From Strigamia acuminata (Eukaryota; Arthropoda; Chilopoda; Geophilomorpha; Linotaeniidae), in NCBI GenBank assembly GCA_949358305.1, contig OX442315.1, positions 24,456,427-24,516,426 of the forward strand: a DNA stretch of 60,000 nt. The letters are read 5' to 3'. Position numbers and translations under genes: made by a program. The notes beneath the pieces were generated by a model. The model was not told where the DNA came from, ran no database searches, and worked only from the letters and a program-made list of their open reading frames with translations. Below are positions 38,101 to 56,697 of the stretch, piece after piece; the first letter of the stretch is position 1; each line of letters opens with the position of its first letter.

Positions 38101-39267
38101 CCATTAATGTTTAAACTCTTTTTTTTCATTAATGTTTAAACTCTTTTTTTTCATTAATGTTTAAACTCTTTTTTTTCATTAATGTTTAAACTCTTTTTTT
38201 TCATTAATGTTTAAACTCTTTTTTTTCATTAATGTTTAAACTCTTTTTTTTCATTAATGTTTAAACTCTTTTTTTTCATTAATGTTTAAACTCTTTTTTT
38301 TCATTAATGTTTAAACTCTTTTTTTTCATTAATGTTTAAACTCTTTTTTTTCATTAATGTTTAAACTCTTTTTTTTCATTAATGTTTAAACTCTTTTTTT
38401 TCCTGCTAGTTTGGAATTCGTACCATTTCTCGGAACTCTCGCTGTTAATTTTTTCTAATAAATCTGAAAAATTAGATAATTCGAGTCGTAAACCTAATTA
38501 GTGTAATCGTGTAATTACTTGTTGTAAACGCATCCAATAATGAATCTGCTACCTTCAATTCAATAGAAATAGCTAGATTTAGAGTTTTAAAATTCATTTT
38601 TTTTAATTTGTATACTTACATCGAACAATTGTTGAGAAAACTTTACTGCCGAATATTTAATTTGAACAAGTGTTAAAATAAATTCTGTAAAATGTATTAA
38701 AAATACAAGTGAACAACATCATTTTCGTCTAAAACTATTCGTTTATAAATATTATACCACACAAAATGGGTCTATACGCATCAACATTGCAATTCATTAT
38801 ATCAATCAGTTGCTCGCGACACTGAACAAGTACTGCATCTTCGTTAGCTATTCTGAAAAAATAATTACTGTTGTCATTTATAAAACTAAATAGTTGTTTA
38901 AATAGAAAATATAATTACAGAGTCAAAAACTGTTGTAAATTCAACATCGAGTGTCTGTAGGCACCCCATACTAATTCGAGTTGCAAAGAGTTCTACAAAT
39001 ACAGTTTTAAATAAATTATTGAATCGAGTTTCGTTTAAAACGAATTTTACTTCTAGCTGGATATTGTAACTTACTTTTGCAATTGTCTGTACGATGTCGT
39101 TTAAATCTAGAACAGGAATGAAGCGCTTGATGCTACTATCGTTATCGACATCCAAAGGTAAATAAGTGTCCAATAGTTGCGCAAATGCTGCCACTGACAA
39201 ATAGGATATAAATTAATAAAATCAAAAGAAAATGCTCATAAAATTACTCACTTGAAACTTCCGCCAT
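35183..39267 (-). CDS. FANCA: FANCA-like protein (Fanconi anaemia core complex), short form
   Basis: Twenty-four exons from 39252-39267 (MAEVS) to 35183-35299 give about 776 residues. The identity rests on several stretches: LQLELVWGAYRHSMLNLQQFL, a HEWSYSKT block, LSDLIPFEPACYLQAHILNPPFIP followed by VLAKTKLQDLK, DVENMVKAF with SIFRKPYYLSRFLPAL, and LTAALLVHLGSL with LKFLLRFCSYFM. Human FANCA has 1,455 residues. This protein starts about 120 residues later and stops where human residue about 1,000 would be, so the C-terminal domain is missing. The CDS ends 28 bp from the ORC6 stop. A 25-bp minisatellite (38026-38401) must be spliced out for the frame to continue. Two introns appear to use GC donors (at 36715 and 36209). 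FANCA works in the nuclear ubiquitin-ligase complex that modifies FANCD2/FANCI. Confidence 0.85.
38026..38401. repeat. 25-bp minisatellite, about 15 copies, inside FANCA
   Basis: The plus-strand unit is TCATTAATGTTTAAACTC followed by T7, repeated about 15 times with one or two variant copies (near 38060 and 38100). On the coding strand each unit contains GAGTTTAAACATTAAT with a GT that could serve as a weak donor. The unit is 25 bases, so every copy shifts the frame and a TAA soon appears. Confidence 0.97.
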
Positions 39268-39401
39268 GTTGCGTGGCTAACATCAGACTTAAGACGTCAC
39301 TGAAAAAGCCAACTTGGACGTCCGGTGTTCTACACCGAAGGTAAATAGAATACTCGCGTTCGCATACTCGTTTCTTACGTTAAAGACATATTTGATTTGC
39401 A
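39268..39401. promoter_or_regulatory. very short divergent promoter of FANCA and NDUFB9
   Basis: Only 134 bp lie between the two start codons. Both genes must share or overlap their core promoters here. No TATA box is seen. Confidence 0.45.
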
Positions 39402-40038
39402 ATGGCGTACATTCAAACAAGAATCACTTCTCACAAGGAGAAAGTATGCAATTTATATAAGAGAGCCTGTCGCGCTATTTTAGATTGGGAGCCCCACAGG
39501 TATAGGCTTAAGAAAAAGTTTTGATTTTATTTGCGGAATTATAAATTCTTTTAAATTCTTTTAAGGGCCGAGTATCGTTACCGAGCAACGTTAATGCGCG
39601 CTCGATTTGAAACAAATCGCGGTATCAAGGATTTAAGAGTCGCAGCCAAGTTATTGGCAGACGGCGAAGAAGAATATTTGCGTAAAAAACATTATCAGCC
39701 GATAAATTGTAAGATTTAAATGTTTATATTTTATTTTAAGAAAATCATATCTAAAGTAAATTATTTTTTTAATATTAGTTCCCACTGCACCGAGAGGTGT
39801 ATCTTACCAACGCCATCCGGTTCCACCTTCTTGGGTTAGTTTTCTTTGTTTAGCTACAAAAACAAACATGGTTTGTTTATTATATTATTTTATTCGTTGC
39901 AAGGTTTTGGATGGTTGGCATCCAGTCGAGAAAGCAATGTTTCCTCACTACTTCGCTACACGTGAAAAACGGAAGGATGAGTTCGTCAAATTTTGGGAAA
40001 AAAAATTTGGAAAACCTCCACCAGCTCCAGAAAAATAA
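39402..40038 (+). CDS. NDUFB9: complex I subunit NDUFB9 (LYR-motif protein)
   Basis: Four exons (39402-39499, 39566-39708, 39779-39834, 39904-40038) give 143 residues. The LYR-family start (KVCNLYKRACRAI) is followed by YRYRATLMRARFE, the AEEEYL-like helix, APRGVSYQR, and the conserved WVLDGWHPVEKAMFPHYFA motif. NDUFB9 is an accessory subunit of respiratory complex I that binds the mitochondrial acyl carrier protein on the matrix side. Its C-terminus is shorter than the human one (179 residues), lacking the last 30 or so residues. Confidence 0.93.
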
Positions 40039-40171
40039 TAAGGATTTCTATGGAACTCCTTAAATCAATAGAAAAATTCTGTAAATTACAAATTTTACTC
40101 GTAGTGTTTAAAAAAAAGAAAAAATCTGATTCTGTAAAAACTGTTTATAAATTATTAGATGGTCATACATG

Positions 40172-43100
40172 TTATGGCATATTTAAAACAAAAATTTTCT
40201 TTTCCAACTTTGGTTTGGGATTTAAAAATTGTTTGGTAATAATATTCAATTCCTCCAAAGCTAATTGAGCGTTCAGTTTAACTTTATCATCTTTCTCGAT
40301 GGTGTAAATTGTTTTTAGTAGTTGGAATAAATCGCGTAAAATAGAACCTAAAACCTGAAAACACATTTTTTTAAAAATCAATACAGATTCGAGGTGACTT
40401 TGTTAAATTTCTTACTTCAAAGGCGTCGGCGCCAAGCCCTCTTAACAGCAAAGTTATGATCAAAAGGCAAGCATCCTTCACTTCTGGTGCTGTGTCGGTT
40501 TTCAGCAAACTTTGCACACACAACATTATCTAGAAATAAAGAACAAGTGTAAATTACTATTTAGTAATTTCTTTAAACCATATCTTCTTACTTCGTGAAT
40601 GTAAGGACCTATGGAGAATTTTAACCCTTTGCAAACTTCAGCTAAATTAGATAAACTCGATGCTCTCACTTGAGAATCTTCATCTTTGCATCCATTTAAA
40701 AATGCGTGTAAAAAAAGGTCTCTGTATTTCGGCAGCATTTCACCTTTTAAGAAGCAAAATTGTTTTAATATAAAATTACATATTTATGTATAATTCTTAC
40801 CGAGCATTTGAGTCACTTTCAAAATAACTTCCCCTAGTTTCAACCGTAATTGTACACCGTTACGTTTCTTCGCATCGAAATTAGCAAACTCCTCCGTTAA
40901 GCGAGGAACTATCTTGTCAGGATAACGGTCAGTTAATGACGCGAGTCCCTGAACGGCAGCTAAATAAATGTACGAATCGTCATGGTCTAAATGTTTCTGC
41001 AATATTAGTAAACAAAAATTTAGCATCTTATTTTAAAAAGATTAAAATTTAACCTGAAATGCATCCAGTAATTCATCAGCATGCGATAATGTTTCGCCAT
41101 CTCTTTCAAGTATGAGTTTCTTCAAGCCAATTAAAGCATGTCCACGTGTCGGCACCATTGGATCTTCCAATTCGTCCCACAATCTTTGAAAATTACTTAG
41201 AACTTTACTCGAGTCCTTTTTGGGAGGTTTTATTACGCCATCTGTTAGGATTGAATAGCGCAACTCCTCGGCCATCTTTCTTATTTTCTCATTACAATGA
41301 TGATCAGATAGATTTTGCAAATCTGGTAATAAGTTTTCCAAGTGTTGTTTTTCTTCGGCCGACAACTAAAATAGTTTTAAATTTAATTTCGTATGTGGTA
41401 GAATTAAATTTAGATTTAAAAAAAAAACTACCTTTTTAGATGCTAAAATTAAGGTCAGTGATACTGCAATTGTGAGTGTTTCCGTTTCAAATGATTCCTC
41501 GTTAAATCTCTGACCAGCTGCTTGCGAGAACATCATCTAGAAATTAAATGGGTTAGAAATTTAATAAAAACAAATAATATATTACTACTTTTAATAAATT
41601 GAAACAAGCTATTTTATCGTTCATCATAAGATCTTGAAGTTTGGAGTCGTCCGACATCGATTCAAATAAACAGATCATAAGAAATATATTTTTCATAGCC
41701 TTCTGTTTATAGGCAACGGTTTCTTCTATTTCAATCAACAGCTTTTGATTTGAGCCATCGGTTTTCTTTTCTTTTAGATCGTCTAATTTGGTTTGCATCG
41801 ATGTGAATTCCTGTAAAATGTAAAGCATTTGTTGAAATTTAAATTAAACTGAAAATAAATAAATAATACGGAGTAAATAAAACTTCACCTGCAACAGCAT
41901 AAGGAAAAAAAGTGATACAAAATTATCGTTTAGCAACAAATGCAGTAATCCTATTGTTGCATCAGTCGTGTTACAAATCTCATCTGTCCATGATAATTCA
42001 TCATTTCTAGAATAATTGCAAGGAAAAAAAATTTATGAATAAAAAGTGCATTCAAAATGAAGAATTAAACAACTAACTCTAGCTTTTGCGTTACGCAGAG
42101 ACCACCGTTACTGCCAACTTGAATTTGCAAGTTGTTGTTCCACGACAGAACTTGGCAGTCATTCTCAATTTCATCAAACAACAATCTTTTGAACAATTTT
42201 ATCCTTTGAATTTCGTCGGTGTGTTTCAAATATGCAACCATAAGAGATTGCAATTGACTCCTGAAATTACAAACAAATTACATAATTTAAAAAAAAAACA
42301 TTAAATTCTTTTTCGCTACCTTAAATATGAAATTGATGAATGACTAAACATACACAGATGAAATAAAATTCCAATAACTGGCGTTAACTGATCGTACATA
42401 GCGTCGGATAGATGCTGAGTCAGGAAAAATAGCTATTAAAGATAATATTAAAAACATTTAGTACGTTTAATCCAAATCCATAACACAAACTGCTTTAACA
42501 CAACCTGAAATAAATCGTTTATACATCGCGTAAGTTTATCCTCAGTTATAAAATTACAGTCTGTTTTTGTTTCCTCTTCACTGCAATCAAACAAAGGCCG
42601 AAGAAGAGGTTTCCACAAGTATTTACGTGCAAATTCTGCATAATGCTCAGTTACTTTTACAAAAACGTTTACAGCAACCAAACTACATGTTTGGCCGTTG
42701 TTGGCATCTGTATGCAAAAGTTCGGTTATCTAAGAAACAAATACAATTTAGACAAACAGCAAATTGACGAATCGAGAAATAAATTTACTTGAGGAAGTAC
42801 TAGTTTGAAATACTCATCCGGTGATTGATTAGGCAGACGAGAATACACAACAATTTTTCCTACAATATCACATTTTTGCCAATTATACACCTCTTTTTTA
42901 ATGTTTTCGGCGCACAATTCTAAAAACAACATTTTATTGAAATAATACGTAGATATAAATATGAGATTAATATTTAATACCATCGCAAAGTACGGCGGCA
43001 ACAACGTATTGAACACCGTGATGTTTGACCAATTCTTGCGAAAGATATTTGCTGGTGATTTTTTGAAACCAAATTGGAGTCGCAGTCTAAAAATTAAAAA

Positions 43101-44187
43101 TTCCTTTAGTAGGCATTAAGTTACATACAAGTCAACAAAACTCTTAACTTACTGGATTGCAGCCTTTTAAAACCAGAATTTCTTTAATAATAGTTGATTG
43201 TGGCAATTCGTTTAAAAAATTTTCCAATTTAATAGACATTTCCTTCTTAGTGTTACAAAACCTCAGTTTTATGTCCTTCGTGAGTAAATCTTCGGAAGGA
43301 AATACCTAAAATAAATGTAATATAATTTATAAACACCAATTCAAAAATTTTAAAGTTGTAATAGATGTGAAACAAACTTCTTTAAGCGAAATGTGTGCCA
43401 ACTGAAGTAATGATGCTAATATATCGGACGTATGACGATTAATAATGTGATTAAATTCTCCGTGCTCTTTGCAGCTCAGCAATGTGCGCGTGCATTGACT
43501 CAGCGTTAAATATTTCTGTTAAAATAAAAAATTAATACTTATTTAAACTAATTTGACATTGATCCTTTTACCTGTAATCTATTTCCAGTGAATTGAATAA
43601 AATTTGCATTACTTGATCGTTTCGACATAGGTATACCAATTCCATTCGAAAAATTGGGAATAATTCCAAAGCTCACAATTAATTCAATAGCAGTTGAAAC
43701 GACTTTTTGTTGCTGAATGCTAAGAATTCCGGTCGGAGTGTCTGCAGTTGCGGCTGAAACTTTCTGTTCCCGCAGAATATTTTCTTTTAAAATAACCAGC
43801 AATTCCTGGCTAATATTTAAAAATCGAACTCTATTAATAAAAATAAAAATAATTATAACTCGAGGCAGCTTCTTTCAGGTTAGCAACTTACATATTTCCA
43901 GCGTTACATTTCGTTCCTATTGTATAACCTTCAACACTGTCAATATTTTTAAACTCTAATTTAATGGTATTTGTTTCTAAATATTCTTCCACTTTTCTCA
44001 CATTGTGAAATAACACTTCCAGCAGCATGTCGTTACGTCCACTTGATTGGGACGATGTGACATCTAAAAAATGCAAATTATTAAGTTAAAACAATATAAA
44101 ACAAAAACAAACCGCAGACTAAGCATTACCTGGCGTTATGAGCAAACTTATTGCATTTATAATTATTTTCGTTTGCTCGTCCTCCAT
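40172..44187 (-). CDS. TANGO6: TANGO6 (TMCO7), HEAT-repeat protein with Rtp1 C-terminal domains
   Basis: A multi-exon gene of roughly 1,000 residues made of helical HEAT-type repeats. The C-terminal part identifies it: DSYIYLAAVQGLASLTDRYPD, LRLKLGEVILK, DEDSQVRASSLSNLAEVCKGL, and the end KLNAQLALEELNIITKQFL … KLEKKIFVL, which is the RTP1_C1/C2 region of TANGO6. An upstream repeat reads RGHALIGLKKLILERD. Fly and human TANGO6 were found in secretion screens (transport and Golgi organisation); the yeast relative Rtp1 helps import and assemble RNA polymerase II. The start is uncertain: I use the ATG at 44187 (MEDEQTKIIIN); an ATG at 44266 opens a frame of about 34 codons that does not continue into it. 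Divergent from ENTR1; convergent with NDUFB9 at 133 bp. Confidence 0.88.
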
Positions 44188-44396
44188 CCTGAAACTTTAC
44201 GGAGTTGCCTATGGTCACGCAACCAGTGTTCAAAACCTGAACTGATATCAACGGCGCTTAACTCCATGATATCTATAGAAGACGTAGATATTTAGTGACG
44301 GACGATTAGAAAGGTTAAAAGAATAATCTGACGCTTTTTATTATTGTTACACAATTCGCTAAACCAGCTCAACATGGAGTCATAAAATAAAATATA

Positions 44397-45976
44397 ATGG
44401 CTGAAGGAGGCAACGAAGATCAAGATAATCCTTATTCTTATCAGCATTTTCTAAATCCTTCAAATACAAAAAAATGTGATGTTTCTTCTGATGCCATGAA
44501 CAATGATTTTCTTGAAGAGCCTGATATTGGAATTCCAACGAGAAGGGACGTGAATAAACTACTTGCATCTGATGAAGGTTTGAATTTATCGTTTGATTGA
44601 GAAGTAATTACAATTTGTTAATCTTTTTTTAATTTGTTTTTCAGAGAAAACCAGTAGACGGGAAGAAAACCCGTTTTCGTTGAAACAGTTTTTGAAGAAA
44701 GATCTTGGCCCAAAACGGAAAAGTAACACCAGATCCGAAATATGTGAAGTCAATGGATTTGAGTTCAATAGAGAAGCGGTTGTTGTTGACTCGACGTCAA
44801 AACTGCCTAATTATGCCAGTGGTTTACCAGATTTCGTGCAAGATCATTTTTTTGTGGATCACTCTCTGCGTGATTTGGGAACAATTTATTCGATTGGAAA
44901 AAATGAGGACAAATTATCGATTGCTTCGGTTGTCACAAACCCGAACGAAAGTTGCTTATCGGATTCTCCAAATAAGTTGAAAACGCGGAGTGCTGCACGA
45001 AATGGAGGAGGTTTAGGGGACAGTAACATCGTCTCCAGCAGTTTGCCTGATTTCTTGTCTGATGGTCCTATGCTGAATAATCATATGGATCATCATCATT
45101 ATCAGTCTGAGAGTGAAACTAGTCCAGTACAATTTCAACAGAATAGTTTAGTTCATAGCGCCGATGAAATTGCTTTGGTAAGTTTGATTTTCTTTTTAAA
45201 TTGTTTTTACACGATTTGCGTTAATTTTTATGTTGATTGCAGTTGAAAACTGAAAATGAACAACTTAAACAGCAATTGCAACAAACAAATCAGGTTGTTC
45301 TGAATAAAATGTGTCTGTAAGTTTTGGTTTTAATTAAAATAAATAATAATACTTATTTAATTTTTAACACGTGTTAATGTTATTTAGAATTCAACAGCTT
45401 CAAGAAGAGGTTAAACTGTTACGGGCCAAGGAGAATGAAGAAACGAACGCTCTGGAGAAAGTTGTACAACGAGTAGAAAACAACTTAAAAAGCACAATGG
45501 TAGATCGAATGTAATTTTCTTTTTATTTAAAATAAATTCGATATTTATTTGTGTCTTGCAGAAACGTGCAGTAACAGCCGAATCTTCGGTTGTAAAATTG
45601 AAACAAGAAATTAAGCATTTACAGGTAGAATTATATCCACGAATTATAAACTCATAAAATATTTTATTTTAAATTACAGTCCAAATTAAATGGAATGTCG
45701 ACACACAATGAAACACAATATCCAGAAGACAGTCAATTGATGAATATAAGGGAGAAAGCTAGCAGCGCATCACACCAAATTGAAATGGCTGCTAATAATG
45801 CGGAGCAGACCATTAGGTAAACAAGAATGGAGTTGAATTATAAAACAAAACTACATGTTGAAATTTTTTCTAGACAACTTTTAACTGGGGTCGAATCGCT
45901 GAAGTTAATAGCTTCGTGTTTGCAAGACATTGATAAAGTAACGGACGTGGACGCTGATTTTGAACAGATGAATTGA
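44397..45976 (+). CDS. ENTR1: ENTR1 (SDCCAG3), endosome-associated trafficking regulator
   Basis: Seven exons (44397-44577, 44645-45177, 45243-45316, 45388-45499, 45562-45624, 45680-45816, 45874-45976) give 400 residues. The N-terminal part is disordered, with the family motif ENPFSLKQFLKK near residue 70. From about residue 240 there is a coiled coil with the hallmark KRAVTAESSVVKLKQEI, and the end RQLLTGVESLKLIASCLQDID matches the conserved C-terminal helix. ENTR1 works with retromer-type sorting, recycling of receptors and cytokinesis. VPS35, another retromer-pathway gene, lies 10 kb away, which is probably chance. Divergent from TANGO6 by 209 bp. Confidence 0.88.
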
Positions 45977-46602
45977 GACATTACAAATGGCTACATGAAT
46001 GTGGACATAATTTTTTGCATGAGGAATTGATTATTGATTTTATTATCTGCCAAGTGCAGTAGTTGATGAACAGTTTGTCTCGTTGAAATTGTACTGTAAT
46101 GAAGATTGTTACTCATCATGTTATGTAATTGCTGAAAGGATATTTAAAATATCAGTATTCTGTTTCAGTGGCTTATTGGAGAAGTAAATAAGTTTTTTTG
46201 AAAATTTACATTCGTATTATAAAAATGTTGCAATATTTAAGAATTGTGTGTATTTTAGCCATGACGTTAAATTACAAATTATTTCGAAACATTGAGTGAA
46301 ACAAGTGCTATTTTTGTATTTTTACGTAAATTATGAATGCGGTATCAGCACATTTGAATCTTGATCACACAATTGTGCTCGTGTTTGTATGCAAGTTCTG
46401 TATTATAGTGCTTCCATTAATGCTGACAATTTTTGTCCAGCGACTTTTATGATAGCTACATTTTTTGTTACGTTGTACACATTTTCACATTTGTTAGGTA
46501 ACATAGAAAGTATCAGTAAAAATACGAAGTATTGAAAATCCGAAACTCATTTTTTAATTACGTAAAACCAATTCTAAAAGGACAATCTAAATCATCTGTA
46601 GA
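45977..46602. other. probable ENTR1 3' UTR and intergenic DNA
   Basis: AT-rich, without long frames; many short T-rich stretches. No other feature recognised. Confidence 0.45.
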
Positions 46603-46907
46603 TTATAAGTTAGTTATACATGAGGTGAAGAAATAGTCGTAAAGAAGGAAACCCTGATCTTCGATTCTATCTAAAGGTTCACAATTAAAATAATTTATCG
46701 GATAATATCCTATGGATCGGTGCCTAACAGTAGTATCCTTACTTAACCTTGGTTTTTCAACTAAAATAAATCGAAACAAAAGACTAAATAGCTGAGCAAA
46801 ATGTTTGAATTTCACCAAATCTGTACGCAGTGGGTCACCTTGGGACGTTTGATAAAATACCGTTTAATGTACTCTACAGTAAGTAGTTGGGATGGGTTGT
46901 CACTCAT
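46603..46907 (-). CDS. small unknown two-exon gene (85 residues)
   Basis: Exon 1 (46839-46907) encodes MSDNPSQLLTVEYIKRYFIKRPK and ends in AAG|GTGACC. The next in-frame acceptor (GCTCAG, exon 2 46603-46791) continues with FRFILVEKPRLSKDT, HRSIGYYPINYFNCEP and LDRIEDQGFLLYDYFF, stopping at ITNL. The amino-acid mix is protein-like and the intron (47 bp) is of local size, but I recognise no family, and the acceptor choice could be wrong (alternatives lie 11 and 30 bases away). It lies just downstream of RPB1 on the same strand. Confidence 0.35.
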
Positions 46908-46983
46908 AATTGTATCTTCTGAAATAAGTACTACCTTTGAACTAAAATAAAGTAACACTAAACATTGATTTTCACCACTTTTT

Positions 46984-47115
46984 ATTCACACTCGAATTGA
47001 ACCTTTTCAAGGAAAACAATAATAAAAAAAAAAAAACAGAATTAATATTATTCACACTCGAATTGAACCTTTTCCGAGGAAAAAAACAATAAACATAAAC
47101 AAACAGAATCAATAT
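46984..47115. repeat. 66-bp tandem duplication downstream of RPB1
   Basis: ATTCACACTCGAATTGAACCTTTTC and the following A-rich sequence occur twice in a row with a 66-base period and about 85% identity. It lies in the RPB1 3' UTR or just beyond. Confidence 0.8.
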
Positions 47116-47147
47116 CCACTACTTTGAACTACGGTACCAACCAACTA

Positions 47148-53924
<6,777 letters not shown>

Positions 53925-54813
53925 ATCAAGATTATTTAATGTCTGCGACTCGATATTCTTGTAATTATAGACACTTAAGTTAATCCTTTTCAAATTCTTG
54001 TGAAAAAGAAAACGGTTTGCCTTATTCCAAACCGAAAGCGACAGAAGACGAACGAAGGTGTTGACTTCCAATTAAGAACAGAGTACATGAGTACGAAAAC
54101 CATTTATTTACCGTTTTCAAAATTAATGCGTAATACATCCGCTTGGTGTTTTCATTGACGATTAGCAAACGTGACCAATGACGTCACTTTCGACTGCGCA
54201 TTGTGGTTGTAGAATTGCAATTCACAATCAATTGAACATTTTGCATTGAACACCTAGCAAAAATTGTAACGATTTTTTTATCAAACAATGAAGTCGTCTT
54301 TGTCTCTAAAATATTGATTACGATATTGGTTGATCAGTAGTTCATAGATCGGATGTATCGATATCGAATGAACCCCAAACTGGTTGTCAACATTCTTCTA
54401 GAAATAATTAATTTCTATGAAATATGAAGAAACCCATGACTATTCTTTTTAATCACCTTAAAAAGGCAGTTCGTTCAATTTTCCCCGGAAGTTTATCTTC
54501 TCCCGCTCCTTCTTGAATGCTGAAAAATTAATCCATTGAAATAAACTTATTTATTATATATTCTGCAATATTTACATTTTCAGGTTGTCTTTAACCAACT
54601 GTAAATTGGTCTTTTTTCTCTTTTTTTTTGTATGTTTAACAAAAGTACGACAAAATCGATCTCTCACTACTATTAAGAAAAGAAAATACATCGATTGCTT
54701 TGTTTCTCGTTCTTTTTCCTTCATTCTTCTCGTTTTTGTGACGGCTCTTCTCCAACTCTTTTTATTTTGAAAAAATAACCGTATATTAAATTGATGATCA
54801 ATGTGTTATTTCG
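53925..54813. other. RPB1 upstream region, nothing else recognised
   Basis: AT-rich, with the RPB1 5' UTR and promoter presumably just above 53924. A purine-rich stretch on the minus strand (54640-54740) has no clear splice signals. Confidence 0.4.
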
Positions 54814-55017
54814 TCAGGTCAAAGTAGGGAATAAACTCCTCGCACACACAAGCTGCTGCAGCAGCTTCTTCCGCCTGTTAAATTTAATTACAGATCAAAA
54901 TTATAAAACAAAGCCAGAATCAATTTACCATTTTCTTTTGTGCTTCCAAGTTTTATTTCTTTCGAATTCATACTTCTTATTCCATTGTATTGGTCTCGAT
55001 TTCTTATACGGCGACAT
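54814..55017 (-). CDS. small basic protein, unknown (49 residues)
   Basis: Exon 1 (54929-55017) starts directly after a strong acceptor (TTTCTTCTTTGTAG|ATG) and encodes MSPYKKSRPIQWNKKYEFER, then NKTWKHKRK. It joins over a 54-base intron (GTAAAT…TTAACAG) to exon 2 (54814-54874), RKKLLQQLVCARSLFPTLT. A spliced non-coding 5' exon probably ends at the GTAAAC donor near 55240, close to the C18orf21-like start, so the two would be divergent. Very basic, Trp/Lys-rich, likely nucleic-acid binding or ribosomal, but I recognise no family. Exon 2 also reads well in another frame (EEAAAAACVCEEFIPYFDLTK), so the 3' structure may be different. Confidence 0.4.
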
Positions 55018-55044
55018 CTACAAAGAAGAAACAAAAGAATGATT

Positions 55045-55078
55045 ATACAATAATAATAATAATAATAATAATAATAAT
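55045..55078. repeat. (AAT)n microsatellite
   Basis: About 10-11 copies of ATA/AAT, inside the probable 5' UTR intron of the small basic-protein gene. Confidence 0.9.
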
Positions 55079-55350
55079 CACAACAATAATCTTTCATTTA
55101 ATTTCATTCCTAATTCTCTAATCATCGATCGCTACATTGTAAGTCTACATTTCAAAAGTGCATTATCAACTTTGTAAAATTCGATTGAAATATTGATGAA
55201 AATTGTCTATTTTACATAAAAAGCAGTATTTGTTTACCTTGCTGCTCGTCAACCTTGGTCAAGATGAGGCTTATGGATTGAAACGAACTCTAGCGGATGT
55301 TCTCCTAACCTTGAAACTACCGGTAGACAGGACAGCGCCGTTCGTCAAAA

Positions 55351-56454
55351 ATGTCGTCTACTGTTGGAATGAACATTGCTAGTCGTGAATTCTATTTATT
55401 TAATTACTGGCTTGATCTCAGTACCAGATATAGTTTAATTTCCCCGTCGTTAAGCAGCTTTTACATGTAATTTTTTATCGAATTTGGGTGGTTGACGAGA
55501 TTTTTTTAACATTTTAAATTTATTTTCAGGAATCAATTTCTAGAAGTCACTGAAGCAAGAGAGAGTAGGTCTTGATTATTACCAATACGAAGATGATCAA
55601 ACACTTGTAATTTCTTTAATCAGGTTCAATGGAAAAAATTATGACAACTGTTTGTCCTTATTGTGGTGTTTTAAGGACTGCAGAAAATAGTAGAACTCGT
55701 TTTCAACCACGAATCAAAAGGACTAAGAGCGTACTGCGTTTGAAGGATAAATTGAAATTTAAAAGGACGAACATTTACAAAAACCAAAAGCGAATTCTTG
55801 AATTATTAGAATCTAACTGCAATCAAATGGTTTGTGGTTGTAATTGTTGATTATAATATTATTCTTATATCATTGTAACCTACATGTAGGTAATAAACTG
55901 CTATAATTGTAAGAAGAAATGTAGACTGCGATTAAAGTTGCCTGAAGATTCAAGACCAGATCCAGGTATACAAGGTTTTAAATTTGCTTTTGACGTTTGC
56001 GTAACAATTTTTCTGTTTCAGTTCCTCTAGTTGCACAAAAAAATAAAAGAAGGAAAAGGAAAAAAGATTACACAGCTGGTTTGACAATCCCGACTACGGT
56101 GAATACCACCACGTTATTGTAAAATCAAATATGTTAAAATAACCAACAAATTCTAATAATAATTACAAATTTTTCCATAGGCAAAGTAAAGAGGAAAAAA
56201 CTGAAGTTGCAATCGAAGCTGCTGAAAATGCAAAGAAAAACACTCAAATTAAAATGAAAGCTGTTGAAAAAGCAATGAAAAACACTGAAATTAAAACAAA
56301 AACGGCTCAACATATAGTAATGAAATATACTCAGTCATCTGCTACGAAAAATAAAAAGCCACCAATTTGTAAAAAAGATTTTAAAAAACCGAATGTAGCT
56401 TTTGTTCCATCCCAGAAACAGAAACTAGAAAACTTTTTATCTAATTTATTGTAA
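55351..56454 (+). CDS. C18orf21-like protein (UPF0711), possible RNase MRP subunit
   Basis: Six exons (55351-55466, 55530-55564, 55624-55829, 55890-55965, 56022-56118, 56181-56454) give 267 residues. An N-terminal helical part is followed by a split zinc ribbon: CPYCG near residue 75 and CYNCKKKC near residue 120, with NSRTRFQPR between, matching human C18orf21 (CPYC … NSRVRLKPK … CKTC). A Lys-rich region follows, and the conserved end reads KLENFLSNLL. Human C18orf21 has recently been reported as an RNase MRP-specific subunit in the nucleolus; that role here is inferred by homology. Tandem with and 243 bp upstream of the bromodomain gene. Confidence 0.75.
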
Positions 56455-56697
56455 ATTACGAACGTGTGGAAATTAAAAAATAGTATTTTTAATATTATTC
56501 TCATAAAAGTTTGTCCTAATTGGGGGGGTTTGCTTTTGTTTGTTCATTAACACCGCTAGAGGTCGACTGAGCATGCGCAACTTCGTTGGGATCCCCATCT
56601 GTCTTTGCAGCACATACGTATTCACCTCGGGGCAGATTCCAAACAAGGAATAGCTGTGTTGCTCGTTGTGTTGTGTATGCTGTCTATCCCAGTTCCA

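Noticed and set aside
44164-44266. ATG upstream of TANGO6 (MELSAVDISSG…) as the true start
   Set aside because: It runs into a stop after about 34 codons and cannot be joined in frame with the next TANGO6 exon without an extra assumption; noted only as a possible upstream frame.
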